From contig NC_090706.1 of NCBI RefSeq assembly GCF_040954835.1, positions 38,511,148-38,575,147 of the forward strand: a stretch of DNA of 64,000 nucleotides. The letters run 5' to 3'. A program made the position numbers and the translations under genes. Shown one piece after another: positions 26,620 through 38,459 of this stretch. This DNA is from Lepisosteus oculatus (lineage: Eukaryota; Chordata; Actinopteri; Semionotiformes; Lepisosteidae). Each line of letters starts with the position of its first letter. Position 1 is the first letter of the stretch. The notes beneath the pieces were generated by a model that saw only the letters and a list, made by a program, of their open reading frames with translations, made no database searches and was not told where the DNA came from.

Positions 26620-28520
26620 ACAGGTAAGGACCTACACCGCATTTTTTTCATAAAATCCCACTCCCACACAGAAAGAGAAGGCAGCATCTGTGCTCCTCAA
26701 ACTATTACTAGAAAGAATTTGAAAGGGGGCGCGCCGCCAGATCAGTCAGCATGGTTTCTTCCACTTTCCGTGAGATGAAGAGATCTTGAAGACACTTTCA
26801 CACACACACACTGGTCCCCTCCCGCCCTCGAGCTTTTGTTAACTGATAAATGTGGCCCATCTCACCAACCACTGTTCCCACCCCTTGCTGCGTTTTGTCA
26901 TGCTTTTACAATGATTTGTTTTCTTCACTTAAACAACGAGCTGTAGTACTCAGGCTGGCCTGCGCAGCCCTTTCTTACTACCAATGTGACTAAGTTTTCG
27001 TCTTTCTAACAAGCATTTCTCATCCATATAGTGGCTTCATATCTTTGGCACTGCAAGAGCTGTCACTCCGAGGTGAATTGCGAGTGTAATCCTGCCCCTT
27101 TGTGTTGCATCACAGAAGACTAACTACGGAAAAACATCAAACTGCGACTGCTGTTAGTAACCGATGGTATCTAAGAACCGATCGAGGCTGGGGGAAATTC
27201 AGGCAGACCAGATTTTCCTTGCTTTACGAAATGCAATAAATTTCCACACCCCAGTCAACCTCCAGATCCATTTTTCCTCTTAATCGGTTCGTTGAAAGAA
27301 ATAAAAAATGCCCCCATTTTGGGTTGCAAGCAGGAAACTCTGCTGCTATAGATACATCAGCCTTTTGGGAATGTCTAACTGACTCTCTAACATAATGCAT
27401 ACAAGGGTAAAATCCCTCACTTTTAAGCTTTAGTCCATTAATCATTCTAGATGCATGGCCTGTGCTTTTCTAGCTACTACCTAAATATTTCATAAATAAA
27501 GTATATGGATAGTTTTAAGCATGTAACACAAATAAGGAATGAAAAAGGTTAATAAACATACACTTTTTCCAACTCTAGTTCCAGGCTATAGTGTACAACC
27601 TCTGACTTGATCCATCCAGTGCATGGGATCTGTAGAAAACTAACTATCGGAGTTTTAAAAACACTAAAGTATAATAATTCTATTAAAAATTATATTAAAA
27701 ACTCCTGCACTGTTGCCTCTGCCATATAGTATACTGTATATGTAGTATATTTTTTTCTGATTTGAAAATGTGGACTTAGGTGCCTGTGAGTGAGAGAACA
27801 ACAAGCCAGGTGCTGCTGTGCCAGGGGTGCTAAGCAAGAGTGTGACTGGTTGTGCAGTGTCCTGGCCAAACAGGATCAGCCGAGATGGACAGAAGAGATG
27901 GACGACTGGTTGTTCATATAGAGCACGTGCTTGGGGGAAGGCAATGAGCAAAGAGCTGAAAGAACTAGGGCTGAATGATTGGGAAAACTCACAGTGAGTG
28001 AATTTAGGACCCTCCAGTGCCTGCTTAGGTTAGTGAATGGCGATCAGTGAAGATATTCGGCTAATGGAAGATCTGGGTGAGTGAGTAAAACCACAATTAG
28101 AGAGCAATTAGAGGCAGAGGGCTGTGCCAATGTCCCCAAGACGGGGACAGCAATAAGATTGAGGAAACCAGGGGGTTTCTGTCCACAAGAATGAATGACA
28201 GGCCACTTTAAAAAAGCAAGGTGATGCTTAGGGTGGGGAATGAGCTGATGTGGCCACAGTACCCGGGGAACATTATTCCACGCTGGAGAGGATATGGGTG
28301 TGTTTCTACATGTGGCTGACAGAAATGTCTGGGTGTCTTAGATGAAAGTTAGGGTGAACACATAACATGTAAACAAGGCTTGATGATTTGTTCAGTTCAG
28401 TCAAAAATGAATTCACATTCTGTACATGACTTAGCTGAAAGACCAAAGCTCCTGGTAACCTCCAGGACCAGCGCTGCCTGATCTAAAAATAAGTAAAAAA
28501 TAGGAGGTCTTCCGAGCTTT
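26620..28520. other. Intergenic region upstream of the cytokine: no gene seen
   Basis: This stretch holds short ORFs without domains and AT-rich sequence. Distal regulatory elements of the cytokine could lie here, but nothing specific stands out by eye. Confidence 0.45.
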
Positions 28521-28532
28521 CCAAGGACAGGT

Positions 28533-28986
28533 TGTCACGATCGCTACTCCTCCTATTAAGGGCGCTCCAGCCCTTGCTCGTTCTTTCCCATTACCTGCAC
28601 TTGTTTCTTATTTCCGCTCCACCTTAAAAGCCAGACGCAGACGTCACCCGAGGTTCCTCATTGAATTCCGCTTCGTGAGAGTCCGGGGTCCTGCTGCGTC
28701 TGCTTCCGTTATGATTTTAACCCTCTGTTCCTGATTCCCGACCCGGCTCATGGTTGTATTCCCTGGATGGATCCCCTGGCCTTGGACTTCTGACCTTCTG
28801 TCCTGGATACCCGTTTGGATTTTCTCATGGATTGTTTGCCCCGGACTCACTCCCCCTGGACACCTGCACCCCTTGGACACGCCCCCTGTCTCCATACCCA
28901 TCTCCTGCATGACTGTCTCCCCCGTGTTTCCTTACCAATCCGGATCATGTCGTCTGCATAGGGCCCGGAAAGAACCGGTCGTGACA
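28533..28986. mobile_element. Solo LTR, Gypsy-type, 454 bp, with 5-bp target duplication
   Basis: The element starts TGTCACGA and ends TCGTGACA, the inverted TG...CA termini of an LTR. It is flanked by perfect 5-bp repeats CAGGT at 28528-28532 and 28987-28991, the expected target-site duplication. No internal retroviral or retrotransposon genes are present, so this is a solo LTR left by recombination between two LTRs. Its terminal sequence resembles fish Gypsy-type LTRs, but the class is from memory. Confidence 0.85.
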
Positions 28987-28991
28987 CAGGT

Positions 28992-29680
28992 GTCCCCATT
29001 CCGGGTCTGGGACGCGCCCACACACCTCCTTTATTGACTTATTTGAGCTTAATTGACCTGCTTAATTGGAGCAATTTGAACAGTTTGACTGTTGTCCGTT
29101 CTTTCACGTGTCAGAGATCACCTTTAATCTGTGGCATTTCGCAAGCAAAATCAAATCCAAAACATTTGAATGGATTACAACTATTCCAATGAAGTAACTT
29201 GTTAGTTCAATTAAGGCTTCGAATAAGTACTATAAGCTTGGCTGGAATTCAAAACCAGCAGCTGTGTGCTCCTCCCGGAACAAGACTGGAAGCCTCCGTC
29301 ACGAGGACACGCTGCTGTCATTGCTCATTTTATTGACCGAAGAAAACATTTACTGTTCCAAATAAAAAGCAGGCAGAGGCCATTTTGATGCTTTCTGTTC
29401 AAGTTTCACAGAAAATCCCAATGATGAGAATAACATGCACTGAACTTTGCATGGCCTAAAGTTCGCTGGAACCTAATCCTTAATCCTAACCATTAACTCT
29501 TACAGCTTGACCCCAGTTTTAAATTGAAACAAGATAGATTCTAACCCCACTGCTTCATAGACAAAAATAGTCCATGTTGTAAAAACTCCCATCTGGTTTC
29601 AAAGCAGTAAAGTGTAACTTGTTTATGAGAACCTGGCCTGAGCTTCTGTCAACTGCTCTAGCTGCCTTTAGGACATTGGG
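28992..29680. other. Region between the solo LTR and the CpG-rich orphan gene: no gene seen
   Basis: Mostly AT-rich with no splice-consistent ORF. GC content rises from about 29690, marking the probable CpG-island start of the next gene. Confidence 0.45.
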
Positions 29681-29932
29681 ATCTGAGTGCTCTTGTGACC
29701 TGTCACAAACAGACGCGCTCCGGCAGTGTCCTTTGCTTGCCGTTAAGTGCTCTCAGGCGCCCCACATGCTGCTGAACAATGGCTTCTGTTCGAACCGGCT
29801 GTCCCAGGAAGATGCAGGGGCCGGATTCGGGGAGGGCGAGCCACAGAGCTTGGCGAGAGTCCACCGGCGAAGACGCTCGCGGCCGCGGATCTTCCCATGC
29901 GTCTGCGTCTCCGCGGGAGTCGGGGCATCGGC

Positions 29933-30280
29933 ATGGGGCTGTGCTCCGGCAAGTCCGCCGTCACCCTGGTGCCCAGGGCGGACGCGCTCGGGGCCGAAGA
30001 GGGCAGTCGGACGACCGCCGGCAGCCGGGAGAGACCGCCGGAGTGGGAGGAGAGCTCGGTGATGGCGCACGCCGCCAAGACCCAGGCCGAGGCCCCAGCC
30101 CAGGGTGGCCCCAACCCCACGGTCAAGGGCTACCTGGAGCTGGGGGGCAAGGGGGAAGGGGAGCCGGCCCAGCTCCCCCGCGTGGCGGAGGAAGAGGAGG
30201 ACACCGAGGCGGACGAGCTGGAGGAGCTCCTCCACTTCTCGGACAGCGAGGGCAGCCTGAAGAGCGAGTTCCTGGACTGA
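29933..30280 (+). CDS. Acidic 115-residue protein with N-terminal acylation motif (MGLCSGK), family unknown
   Basis: The ATG at 29933 has G at -3 and +4, a good initiation context. The N terminus MGLCSGK fits N-myristoylation at Gly2 (small residue at the fifth position after Met removal), with Cys4 as a likely palmitoylation site, as in dual-acylated membrane proteins. The middle is low complexity. The C-terminal third is strongly acidic (EEEEDTEADELEELLHFSD) and ends SLKSEFLD. There is no intron in the coding region. The ORF is open for 62 codons upstream, but that extension looks like CpG-island sequence. Two AATAAA signals at 31436-31441 and 31447-31452 suggest a 3' UTR of about 1.15 kb. 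The ORF is GC-rich, so chance openness is possible. I do not recognise the family. Confidence 0.6.
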   Translation: MGLCSGKSAVTLVPRADALGAEEGSRTTAGSRERPPEWEESSVMAHAAKTQAEAPAQGGPNPTVKGYLELGGKGEGEPAQLPRVAEEEEDTEADELEELLHFSDSEGSLKSEFLD

Positions 30281-31435
30281 CAGCCCCCCCCCCCAGGCTC
30301 ACAAGCTGCAAACGTCTCTGCTGGTGTCAAGAGGGGAAACACCTTATCTCCTTCCTCTGTGTGGCAGACCCAGAACGGGGATTTTGGGGGAATCTGCAGC
30401 ACACGGGAAAACTGGGAGTTATCAGGATGAGTTCCTCATTAAGAAGAAAGCTGGGACTGGGATCAGATGAAAAGAAATCTCATCCTGTTCATTCTAGCGC
30501 CACACCTTCGAGGCATTCTTGCTGTGTTGGGTGATACTGCTCTCTATTGTGTGATAAATGTGCCACACAGGCTTTACTACATTTGTGGTGTAAATTAACA
30601 TTTACAATAAGAAACAGAAACTCATTATAGAAGGTAAGGTATATCAGCATTTACAGTGATATTTCAAAGCTAAAATAAGTTTATGTTTGTTTTTTCTTTG
30701 GTTGTTTACTTAATCCAAACCATTCTATCATACAGTGTATATCACAATATATTTGTTGTTTTTGTGTTCTGCTGTTCAGCTGTTTTGTTGTATGAGCCTT
30801 AGATTGATCAATTTTTCCAGCTAGCACAAGACACTTAGTTACAAGAGAAATGTAGTGAGGTGAAGATTCACCACGTGGCCTGATGGAGGGAGAGAGAGTG
30901 AGAATGTTAGCAACATTTGTGAACATTTGGACACCTGGAAATGTTATTCCCCTGGAACACCTTACAGATGGAGACCTTCCTCACACAAAGGGCGTTTGAG
31001 ACATCACGTTTTATTCCTGTTTCATTACAAAAGTCCTATTGTCAAAGTTGTTCCCCTTGGACATTCCTTGAGTGTTTCAACACAAATGGTTTGTGTTGAA
31101 AAACAAACCATCTACTCGCAAAATGAAGAGGATCAATCCAGTATTTATTTTCACGACATCTCCTGTTCATAAACTGGCTTGACAGCCTTCACCATTCACA
31201 CAGCCCTCTTAGTGCTTTCCTCTAGGTGCACACATTTGTCTTCTGTTGTTCTTTTGACAAGTCTGTGGGACCGAGTGCCTCTATAAGGTGTTTGCATCAG
31301 GTTTTAAGTTACGAGTCTTTTAAGTCCTTCTGTATAAAGGGATCTGATTTGGAATGGAAACGAGACGCAAAGCGGAGGTTAGGAAGAGACTTCTCTGTCT
31401 CTTCTTTCAGTTATCTGCCTTAAGCAATATATCGA

Positions 31436-31452
31436 AATAAAATACCAATAAA
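31436..31452 (+). terminator. Paired poly(A) signals for the MGLCSGK gene
   Basis: AATAAA occurs at 31436-31441 and 31447-31452, about 1.15 kb after the stop codon. They are the first paired canonical signals downstream on the plus strand. Linking them to this gene is inference. Confidence 0.4.
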
Positions 31453-31459
31453 GGAATAC

Positions 31460-32840
31460 TGTAGATATGCAGGTTTCGTATTGTATATTCTATTCTAGAT
31501 GCACAGTAGCTCACTTACCATAAACTATAACTCTACCTGCTCTCAAACTCCACATTGAAAAGAACAAGCAGCTAATTGCCCGGGCGGCCGCCTGGCTCGT
31601 CCCAGGTTATCACACGGCCCTCGGATCCGTCGGTTCAGACTGCCAAATCTGCCTGCAGTCTTCCCAAGAGGGAAGAATCACGGTAAAAAAAATCATTCAA
31701 AATTGTTTTCAAAATGAGCTTTCAATTATTGCACGAGCCAGTGAGGTTTTATTTTTGCTTGTGGATTAGAATTGATTAAAATCAGCATAATTCCAACCAC
31801 CATTTATACAGCACTTTTCATCTCAAAGTTGGGATACCAAAATAGTTCAGATTGTAGGCCAGGGTTAGCGGTCAAGCTCCAAGTTATGTCTGCTATAGAG
31901 GCTGTGTCTATGGATGAAATTCTGACACTGTAATCCACATACTGACTCTATACTCTAGAGGTTATAGAGTCTGTAACACGGTGCGTGCTTTAGGGTTTAA
32001 GGTGTGTGTTCCCTTCATAGTTTCAACTGGTTTCAAATCGCGCTGTATGTGTAGTTTTGTTTCTTAATCAAGAAGTTGTTGTTTTCCACGGTACTGGTGT
32101 TTCCACACAGTATATTTCTGTAAAGCACACAGGTGGCAACTTCAACCCAAAACAAAAAGCCGCATCTTTATTTTTGCGAGATAATCATCTTTAATTTGTC
32201 CGTTGTATGTTTTTGGGTTATTTGCAATTCTATTTTGAATTGATTGAAGTGATTGTTTTTTTTCTTTTTTGCTCACCAAGGTATACCGAGCAGAAAAATA
32301 ACCCAAATCGTTGAGGTCTCATGTTAACAAAAAGAAACGTTCAGATATCAGAATGGGAAAAGCGATGCAAACAAGCAAATGTGGGGAAATGACCCCTGAC
32401 CCCTGACTTTTGTCTTTCCAGTATCTGTATGCTTCTCAATCACAACAAACTTCTTAACTCTTTGGCTCTCAGCACAGGAAACATATTATTCAGAAACATA
32501 GTTGACCAAACTGCTAAATCCATCTGCAAAATCTCCTCAACATCTCATAAAGGTGTGCTGGAAATATCTGAGAGCTCTTGAGGGGCCAAATAATCTGTGG
32601 CCTCAGGTAAAAACTTTAAGAGGAGCATAAATCTGCTTTCAAAATATGTTGTTTGGTAAATGCACAATATAACCAACCTCATTTCGTAAATCAGCTTTCA
32701 TGAAACAAAAACCTAGCTCAATTAAGTGATCAATAAAATGATGTCACAAAAGACAGAAAAAAGAACCAAACAAAACACATCAATATACGATATCACCTTA
32801 GACCTCGGGGCGATGGAATTAGGGGGAGTACTACAAAGAT
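31460..32840. other. Intergenic, AT-rich: no gene seen
   Basis: Only short isolated ORFs. A brief GC-rich patch at about 31575-31630 stands out but is not part of any recognisable feature. Confidence 0.45.
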
Positions 32841-32849
32841 CTAATGAGG

Positions 32850-33695
32850 ATCTTCCTCATTTATACCTGTGATTTAGATTTTGGTATATTTGGCAAAGTC
32901 ACAGGTCATACAAAAAGAAGAGGGTTAGAAAACACTGTAGAAGCTGAAAAGGGAATTTCAAAAGATTTTGTTAGAATTCCAGAATGGGCAAACACCTGCC
33001 AGATGACATTTCATGTACTGTAGATATTTGCAGGGTGTTACATGCTGGTAGCAAAAACATAAAATGGGAAAGCACTGTGCTTGAAGAAGCTACCAATGAA
33101 AACGGCTTTAAATGTTTCTGCTGACATGCTGTTTTCATGTCACGGACAATGAACGGTCTCAATAAATAAGGCAAACAGACTTTTTAGGTATGTACTTGAA
33201 CGTGCAGAATTTAATTTAAGAATGCACTAGTAAGATCTCATTTGGAATATTGCACACCAACAGGAAAGAAAGATACAGCAATTCATATCCAGTCAACAGA
33301 AGAGTGACCAGATACCTTCCTAGTGTTACAGGAACTCCTTCCCCTGACAGGCTTAAAGAACTGAACCGGCTGCAGCCTGGACCAGAGAAGACTACAAAAG
33401 GGACCCGATTCAAGTACGGGCGCCAGCAAAGTCAACCCAGCCGACTTCTTCAGAATCAGCGGTGAAACACCAGCCAGGCGAGGGACATTTCAAATTGAAA
33501 TACGAAGCTAGAGAAAACAGGAGGCACCATTTTACAAAAAGGGCTGTGCGGATCTGGAACAGGCTGATTCTCTTTCAAGACTCGGCTGGATGAGACCCTC
33601 ACCTCTCTTATGCACAATCAGCCGAAGGGGGCAGGTGGTCCTGGTGCCTCCCTCTTGCCTGGAACACGTTTTATGTTCTCATGTCTTCTTGAGGG
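32850..33695 (+). repeat. CR1-like LINE remnant with 3' tail
   Basis: The order of phrases, including 'acctgccagatgacatttcatg', 'ctgacaggcttaaagaactg' and 'accagagaagactacaaaaggg', matches the degraded polymerase copy at 23370-24065. Stops and frameshifts interrupt it throughout. Confidence 0.7.
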
Positions 33696-33699
33696 TACA

Positions 33700-35080
33700 A
33701 ACTGAAGCCCAACAACCTCAGAATATGACCAGAAATATCTGATAATAAGGTAGAACTATAAGAGGCAGAGATTTCCTTTGAGATCTTAAAAAGCCATGAG
33801 AAATATCTTGAAGTGAAGTGACTTGTCGGGACAAGGCACGATCGGAACCCCAGCTGCTAATTTAATATACTTAATAATAATAATATACTTCTGTAAGGTT
33901 TTTTTTTTTGACAACCTAGGAACTAGGACATTGCAGTGGCTAAGTCTGAATCAAACTAAACCAGGTTTGCCAAATTAGAACTTAACTGAGCAATGGTGCT
34001 AGGGCATTTCTTGAAAACAGTAGGGGTGTTACCAAAATTTCCCAAATTTTCCATTGACCTTTACCAATCACGACCTCCTAATAATCCCCATCTCTGAACT
34101 GGCTTCCTCACTCTGCTCTCCTCCCCACTGAGAGCTGGTGTGTGGGGAGCGGACTGGTGCATCATCCAGGTGGGGCTGCACACTGGTGGTGTGGAGGAGA
34201 ATCCCATTTCTTTTTATTTTACCCATTCTTATTTGACAGGAAAGGTAAAAACAGGTGAACTCGGTCCAGAACCTGTGTTTCTTATTTAGCAAAGAGCTCA
34301 GGTAGGCTCGAAAGACACAGGGCTCCCAAATTGTGTGATTAAATATCTTTCAACAGCTATCTCATCTTGCCAATAGCCTTCTGTTTGCTTTTGTGGTTAC
34401 GGCTTTTATAAATGATTAAGATGTGTTTTTTCTGTTAAAGGCAGAAATTACATCTGGAGGAATAAAAGAAGCCAAAGATTTTTTTCTCCCCCAGAAACAT
34501 GTTGTCAGCGTAGGCATCAGTTACCACACCGCTTGCTGTTCACAACAAATAGCAAGAATGCAAGTTTTATTTTTACGAAAAAAATAATTATGTGACTGTA
34601 TCAGCCCACATGTTACTCAGTGGAATGGCCATTGAGGTTAAAAAGACTTGTGTTGTTAATGTGGTGTAAATGTGCAAGATATTCTATCACTGGACCACAA
34701 TTAGTGCTGATCAATCTGGAGGAACTGAATCATTACACTGCTAAATCATAAGTCGTATCAGGGCTGTTATCTTTAAATCCCAAGCTTTGTTGACATTTTA
34801 AAATTATTTCTAAAACATAATGCACTTTTTAATAGAACAGGGAAATTAAGAACAAGTTCTCATTTGCAATGACAGCCTGGAGATCCACCAAACCATTTAA
34901 TGAGTGATGCACCTTACCCAAGGAAGGTGACAACAGCAACATCGCCCCTTGGGGCATGAACCTTCAAACCTGCAGTACAGAGACCCTTTCTGCTGATCCA
35001 CACCACAGCCTTGAAGGTAGCATGATCACAGCTCATCAAGACAGAACACTTCCCAGTATTCACTGACTCCATAGGAATAG
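33700..35080. other. Intergenic apart from the SINE fragment: no gene seen
   Basis: AT-rich sequence with no supported ORF. The truncated SINE body at 34045-34206 is the only recognisable element. Confidence 0.45.
34045..34206 (+). repeat. Truncated 5S-derived SINE body in opposite orientation
   Basis: This is the reverse complement of the body of the 35085-35566 copy, for example 'ccaatcacgacctcctaata' against 'tattaggaggccatgattgg'. The 5S head is missing. Together with the copy about 1 kb away it forms an inverted pair. Confidence 0.75.
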
Positions 35081-35084
35081 CTGA

Positions 35085-35566
35085 CACTCCAAGGAGTTTT
35101 TAATATTACAGGTAATGGGGACTCCCCCCATCGCTACTAATGTGCAGCCCCACCTGGATGATGCTCCAGTCCGCTCCCCACACACCAGCTCTCAGTGGGG
35201 AGGACAGCAGGGCGATGAAGCCCGTTCAGAGATGCAGCTTATTAGGAGGCCATGATTGGTAAAGGCCAGGGAAAAATTTGACCAGGACACCAGGGTAACA
35301 CCCCTACTGTTTTTGAGAAGTGCTCGGAGATCTTTAATGACTACAGAGAGTCAGGACCTCAGTTGTATGCCTCACCCAAAGGACAACACCTGTTTTACAA
35401 TGTAGTGCTCCCATCACTATACTGGGGCATTAGGACTCACACAGACCATGGGATGAGCACCTCCTGCTGGCCCCAGTAACATCTCTTCCAGCAGCAACCT
35501 TAGCTTTCCCAGGAGGTCTCTCATCGGGGCACTGACCAGGCTCACACCTGCTGACCTTCAGTGGGT
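35085..35566 (-). repeat. 5S rRNA-derived SINE (SINE3-like)
   Basis: Same family and orientation as the 21305-21838 copy. The 5S-like region is at about 35509-35565 and is somewhat more mutated; on the minus strand the GCCTGGTCAGT and GAGACCTCCTGGGAA segments are still clear. The body phrase 'ggggattattaggaggccat' reads 'gcagcttattaggaggccat' here. Confidence 0.78.
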
Positions 35567-35569
35567 TTT

Positions 35570-38230
35570 TAACTTTATAAAATAACATGGGACACTCTGA
35601 CCCAATATTTCACCTTCCCTTTTGACCCTTCAAAACAAACATCATTGGTTGTTTCACTTTCTGTGACAGCAGACCCACGGAACAAAGCTGCAGGCACTAT
35701 ATTAGGTCGGCATGAGGGATCACAGGCAACACCCTTATTTTTTTTTTGCCGTTTCTGGGATCAACTTGAAAATACGTTGTCCTGTCCGATTTTTCCAGCC
35801 AGTTTGTGGGGAAAAAGAAGGAGCTACTTTGTCTAGTCTTTGCTGTCATCTGTTATGTTGGCTCTAATGCACAGCACCTATTTCAGCCAACACCTAAACA
35901 AACCTGACCGCCAACGTTTGCAGCTTTTGAGAGCTGTATCCCACAGAGAAGTTTCCTGGCGCTGGCGCTACCACTGAGGGTATTTCTCTGTTTCGTTGTC
36001 AGCCGGCCTCCACAAAGCTGACTTACAGAAACCTTTCGGCGTTTCGGTTTTTTTTTTCTTTGACAACGGTGAGGACTTGTAACTGGGGTTGGCAAACATT
36101 ATCAAAAAACAGGTACTTTCATATTTATTAAGCTTATTACCATTTTCCATTGTTTGAAGGAACTCCCACGCTGTGATGCTATCAACCCCCATAGTCATCT
36201 TCATCAAAATTGTTAGGTTCCTTTATCTGATCGGGGCGCTCGCAGTTTTTTCCGTAAATGGATTTTCACAGTGGGACGCTGTGCCGCTTTCCAGTCTCGC
36301 ACTTAGCTGCCGGTGCGTCCCTTGCGTGAATTTTCACGGAGGTTCCCTACATACCTTTCTCTGTATTAATTCACCCACAAGCGGCTGGAACGGCGGGAAC
36401 TGGGTCCGAACGAGAAACACTTCAATACTGTGACGACAAGGCCACGGGTTTCTGAGAGACCGTGCCTTTTTTTTATTTTCTTCCCTTTTTCTGTTTTACG
36501 CTGGCACAGCGGGGCCATATCAAGAGCCTATTTCCCTGTCCACGCGGCGATATGGCTTCATGGAGCCTTTTAGGTCGTCCGTCTGCGACTTCCTCATTTC
36601 ACTTTAGTGTTTGCACACGCTAGAGAATCACAAAAATATGCCAGCAACAAACGCTAGCACGTTAGCGGTGCCTGGGGCGTTTTCTTTCCTGTCTACCAGA
36701 TAAGTCTTTCTCTTTGTGAAGCAGGCAATGTCGAACAACCTCCTTCTAACTTTTCATTGAGGCATTCTTCGGCCTGCTGTTCGCCGAGAGCCACATTCAT
36801 GCTTAAAAACCTGGAAAATGACCAGTAAGGATACGGACAAAGATCACAAAATCCTGTGGCTCTCCAGGTCAGGATATGGGGAATATCGCTTTTCTCTGGG
36901 GTCATGTACGGTATACATTTAAGTCATCAGGATTAATACAATGTTTGTTGTCAAGTTTGCTGTTACAAAAGAAGAGGGGAACCTTTCCGGTTAGGTAATA
37001 TGTCCACCTAAAAAAAAACAGCAGTTTTTTAGAACAATTGAGTTAGTTATACGTAAAGAAGAAAGCATAATATACAGTATTGCTTGTACAGCTTTATATT
37101 TTTAACCTTTAGAGCGATAAAGCTTGTACTAGCTACAATTACTCAATACAACAATATTAATAAAAACAAAAGGGCAAGAGCTATGATTAATAACGAAAAC
37201 TGTTCTGAAAACATTTTCTTAGGTGGAAATGAGACTAATGAGGAGAGCTAAATTTATCACGTACACACATTTCCAAGAAACTTTAATTATCATTACTAAT
37301 GTAAAGCACTTTCTTGTGTATGTTTTCATTATACAAAGGGGCTCTTTTGGATTGTTTGAGAACTATGAAGAAGTGGTTTTCTTCGGAAGTACAGTAACGG
37401 CCTCTTCACTTCAGGGAGGAGAGAGAACTGCATAGTGGGAAGACCAATCACCTTTTGAACCCAGCTGACTTGAATCCACAGTCAGTATGGGTTGGCAGTG
37501 TGTTCATACCATTCTGGTTCAATTTCGCCTGAGAGATTCAGCACAGAGGATGACTTGAGTTATTTCATACCACAAGGTCCACACACCCAGTCCCAGGCCC
37601 AACCTCCGGGCTGACAGAAAAGAATGTGAATGATTATCTATCGCCAACTATTATCTATTAGCCAACTGTCAATGACTGTAGGGAAATGGGTGGGTCAAGT
37701 ATGGAAGAAAGTGCTTGCCTCAGCATGAATCAAGCTTTTGCCTGGGTCACAGTGAGCTACCAGTGTGCTGTAGCTACAGAGGGCTTCCACTGTGTCTTAT
37801 CAGAGCCAGAGGAGGTAGCTGAGTACCACAGCCACATAGTGACTCAATGGATAATAACAAAAAAAGACACAAGTAAGAACAAGTGAAAGCTGTGTCACCA
37901 CACTGATAGCATCACTCTGCCAGCTCCTCCATTGTGTTTATAGCAAAAGAACAAACACAAAAGCACCATTTCCATGACAACCCTGTTGGACAGTACCATA
38001 AAACGGACCTTCTTCCCAACATTTATACACCAGTTAAAAGATAACTGGACAAACACGCACAGAAATAAATAAGAAAATCAATGGATTTCTGTGCCTCAAT
38101 TTTAAGCCAACCAAAAGCATATTGCTTTTCTGGAATTATTCTGGAGAAAAGCAGCCAGATACATTCCCAGATGCAGAGATATATTCCCAGGCTCTTTGTC
38201 GTCCTGAGAAAGCCACAAGATGAATTATTT
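35570..38230. other. Intergenic: no supported gene
   Basis: A CpG-richer patch at about 36160-36600 has a short ORF starting MMLSTPIVIFIKIVRFLYLI, but no splice or homology evidence makes it a gene. The rest is AT-rich. Confidence 0.4.
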
Positions 38231-38262
38231 CTTACATTAATTAATTCCGGTGGGTAGCTGCG

Positions 38263-38455
38263 TCAGCATGCGCAGGCTGCAAGGGAACAAGTAATAGGTT
38301 TATTAAATGCTGAAAAGAGAAGAAAGGAAACACAACATTTCGGCTGTGGAGCCTTCTTTAGGAGTCTTCTTGACACCCTAAGAAGGCTCCCGGCCTAAAC
38401 GTTGTGTTTTCTTTCTTCTCTTTTCAGCATTGAATAAACCTATTACTTGTATATT
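38263..38455. repeat. Fold-back (palindromic) repeat element, copy 1
   Basis: The left arm ('caagtaataggtttatt', 'cacaacatttcggctgtgga') is the near reverse complement of the right arm ('cctaaacgttgtgttttc', 'ttgaataaacctattactt'), separated by a short centre near 38370. Related copies are at 41505-41770 and 61398-61480. The palindromic structure without ORFs is that of a fold-back or MITE-like element. Confidence 0.75.
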
Positions 38456-38459
38456 AATT

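Noticed and set aside
29753-30235. 160-codon ORF on the minus strand opposite the MGLCSGK gene
   Set aside because: It is a GC-rich antisense shadow with Leu/Gly/Arg-rich composition, no start context and no domain.
36173-36433. 86-codon ORF starting with a hydrophobic segment
   Set aside because: It resembles a signal anchor, but has no homology, splice continuation or conserved motif.
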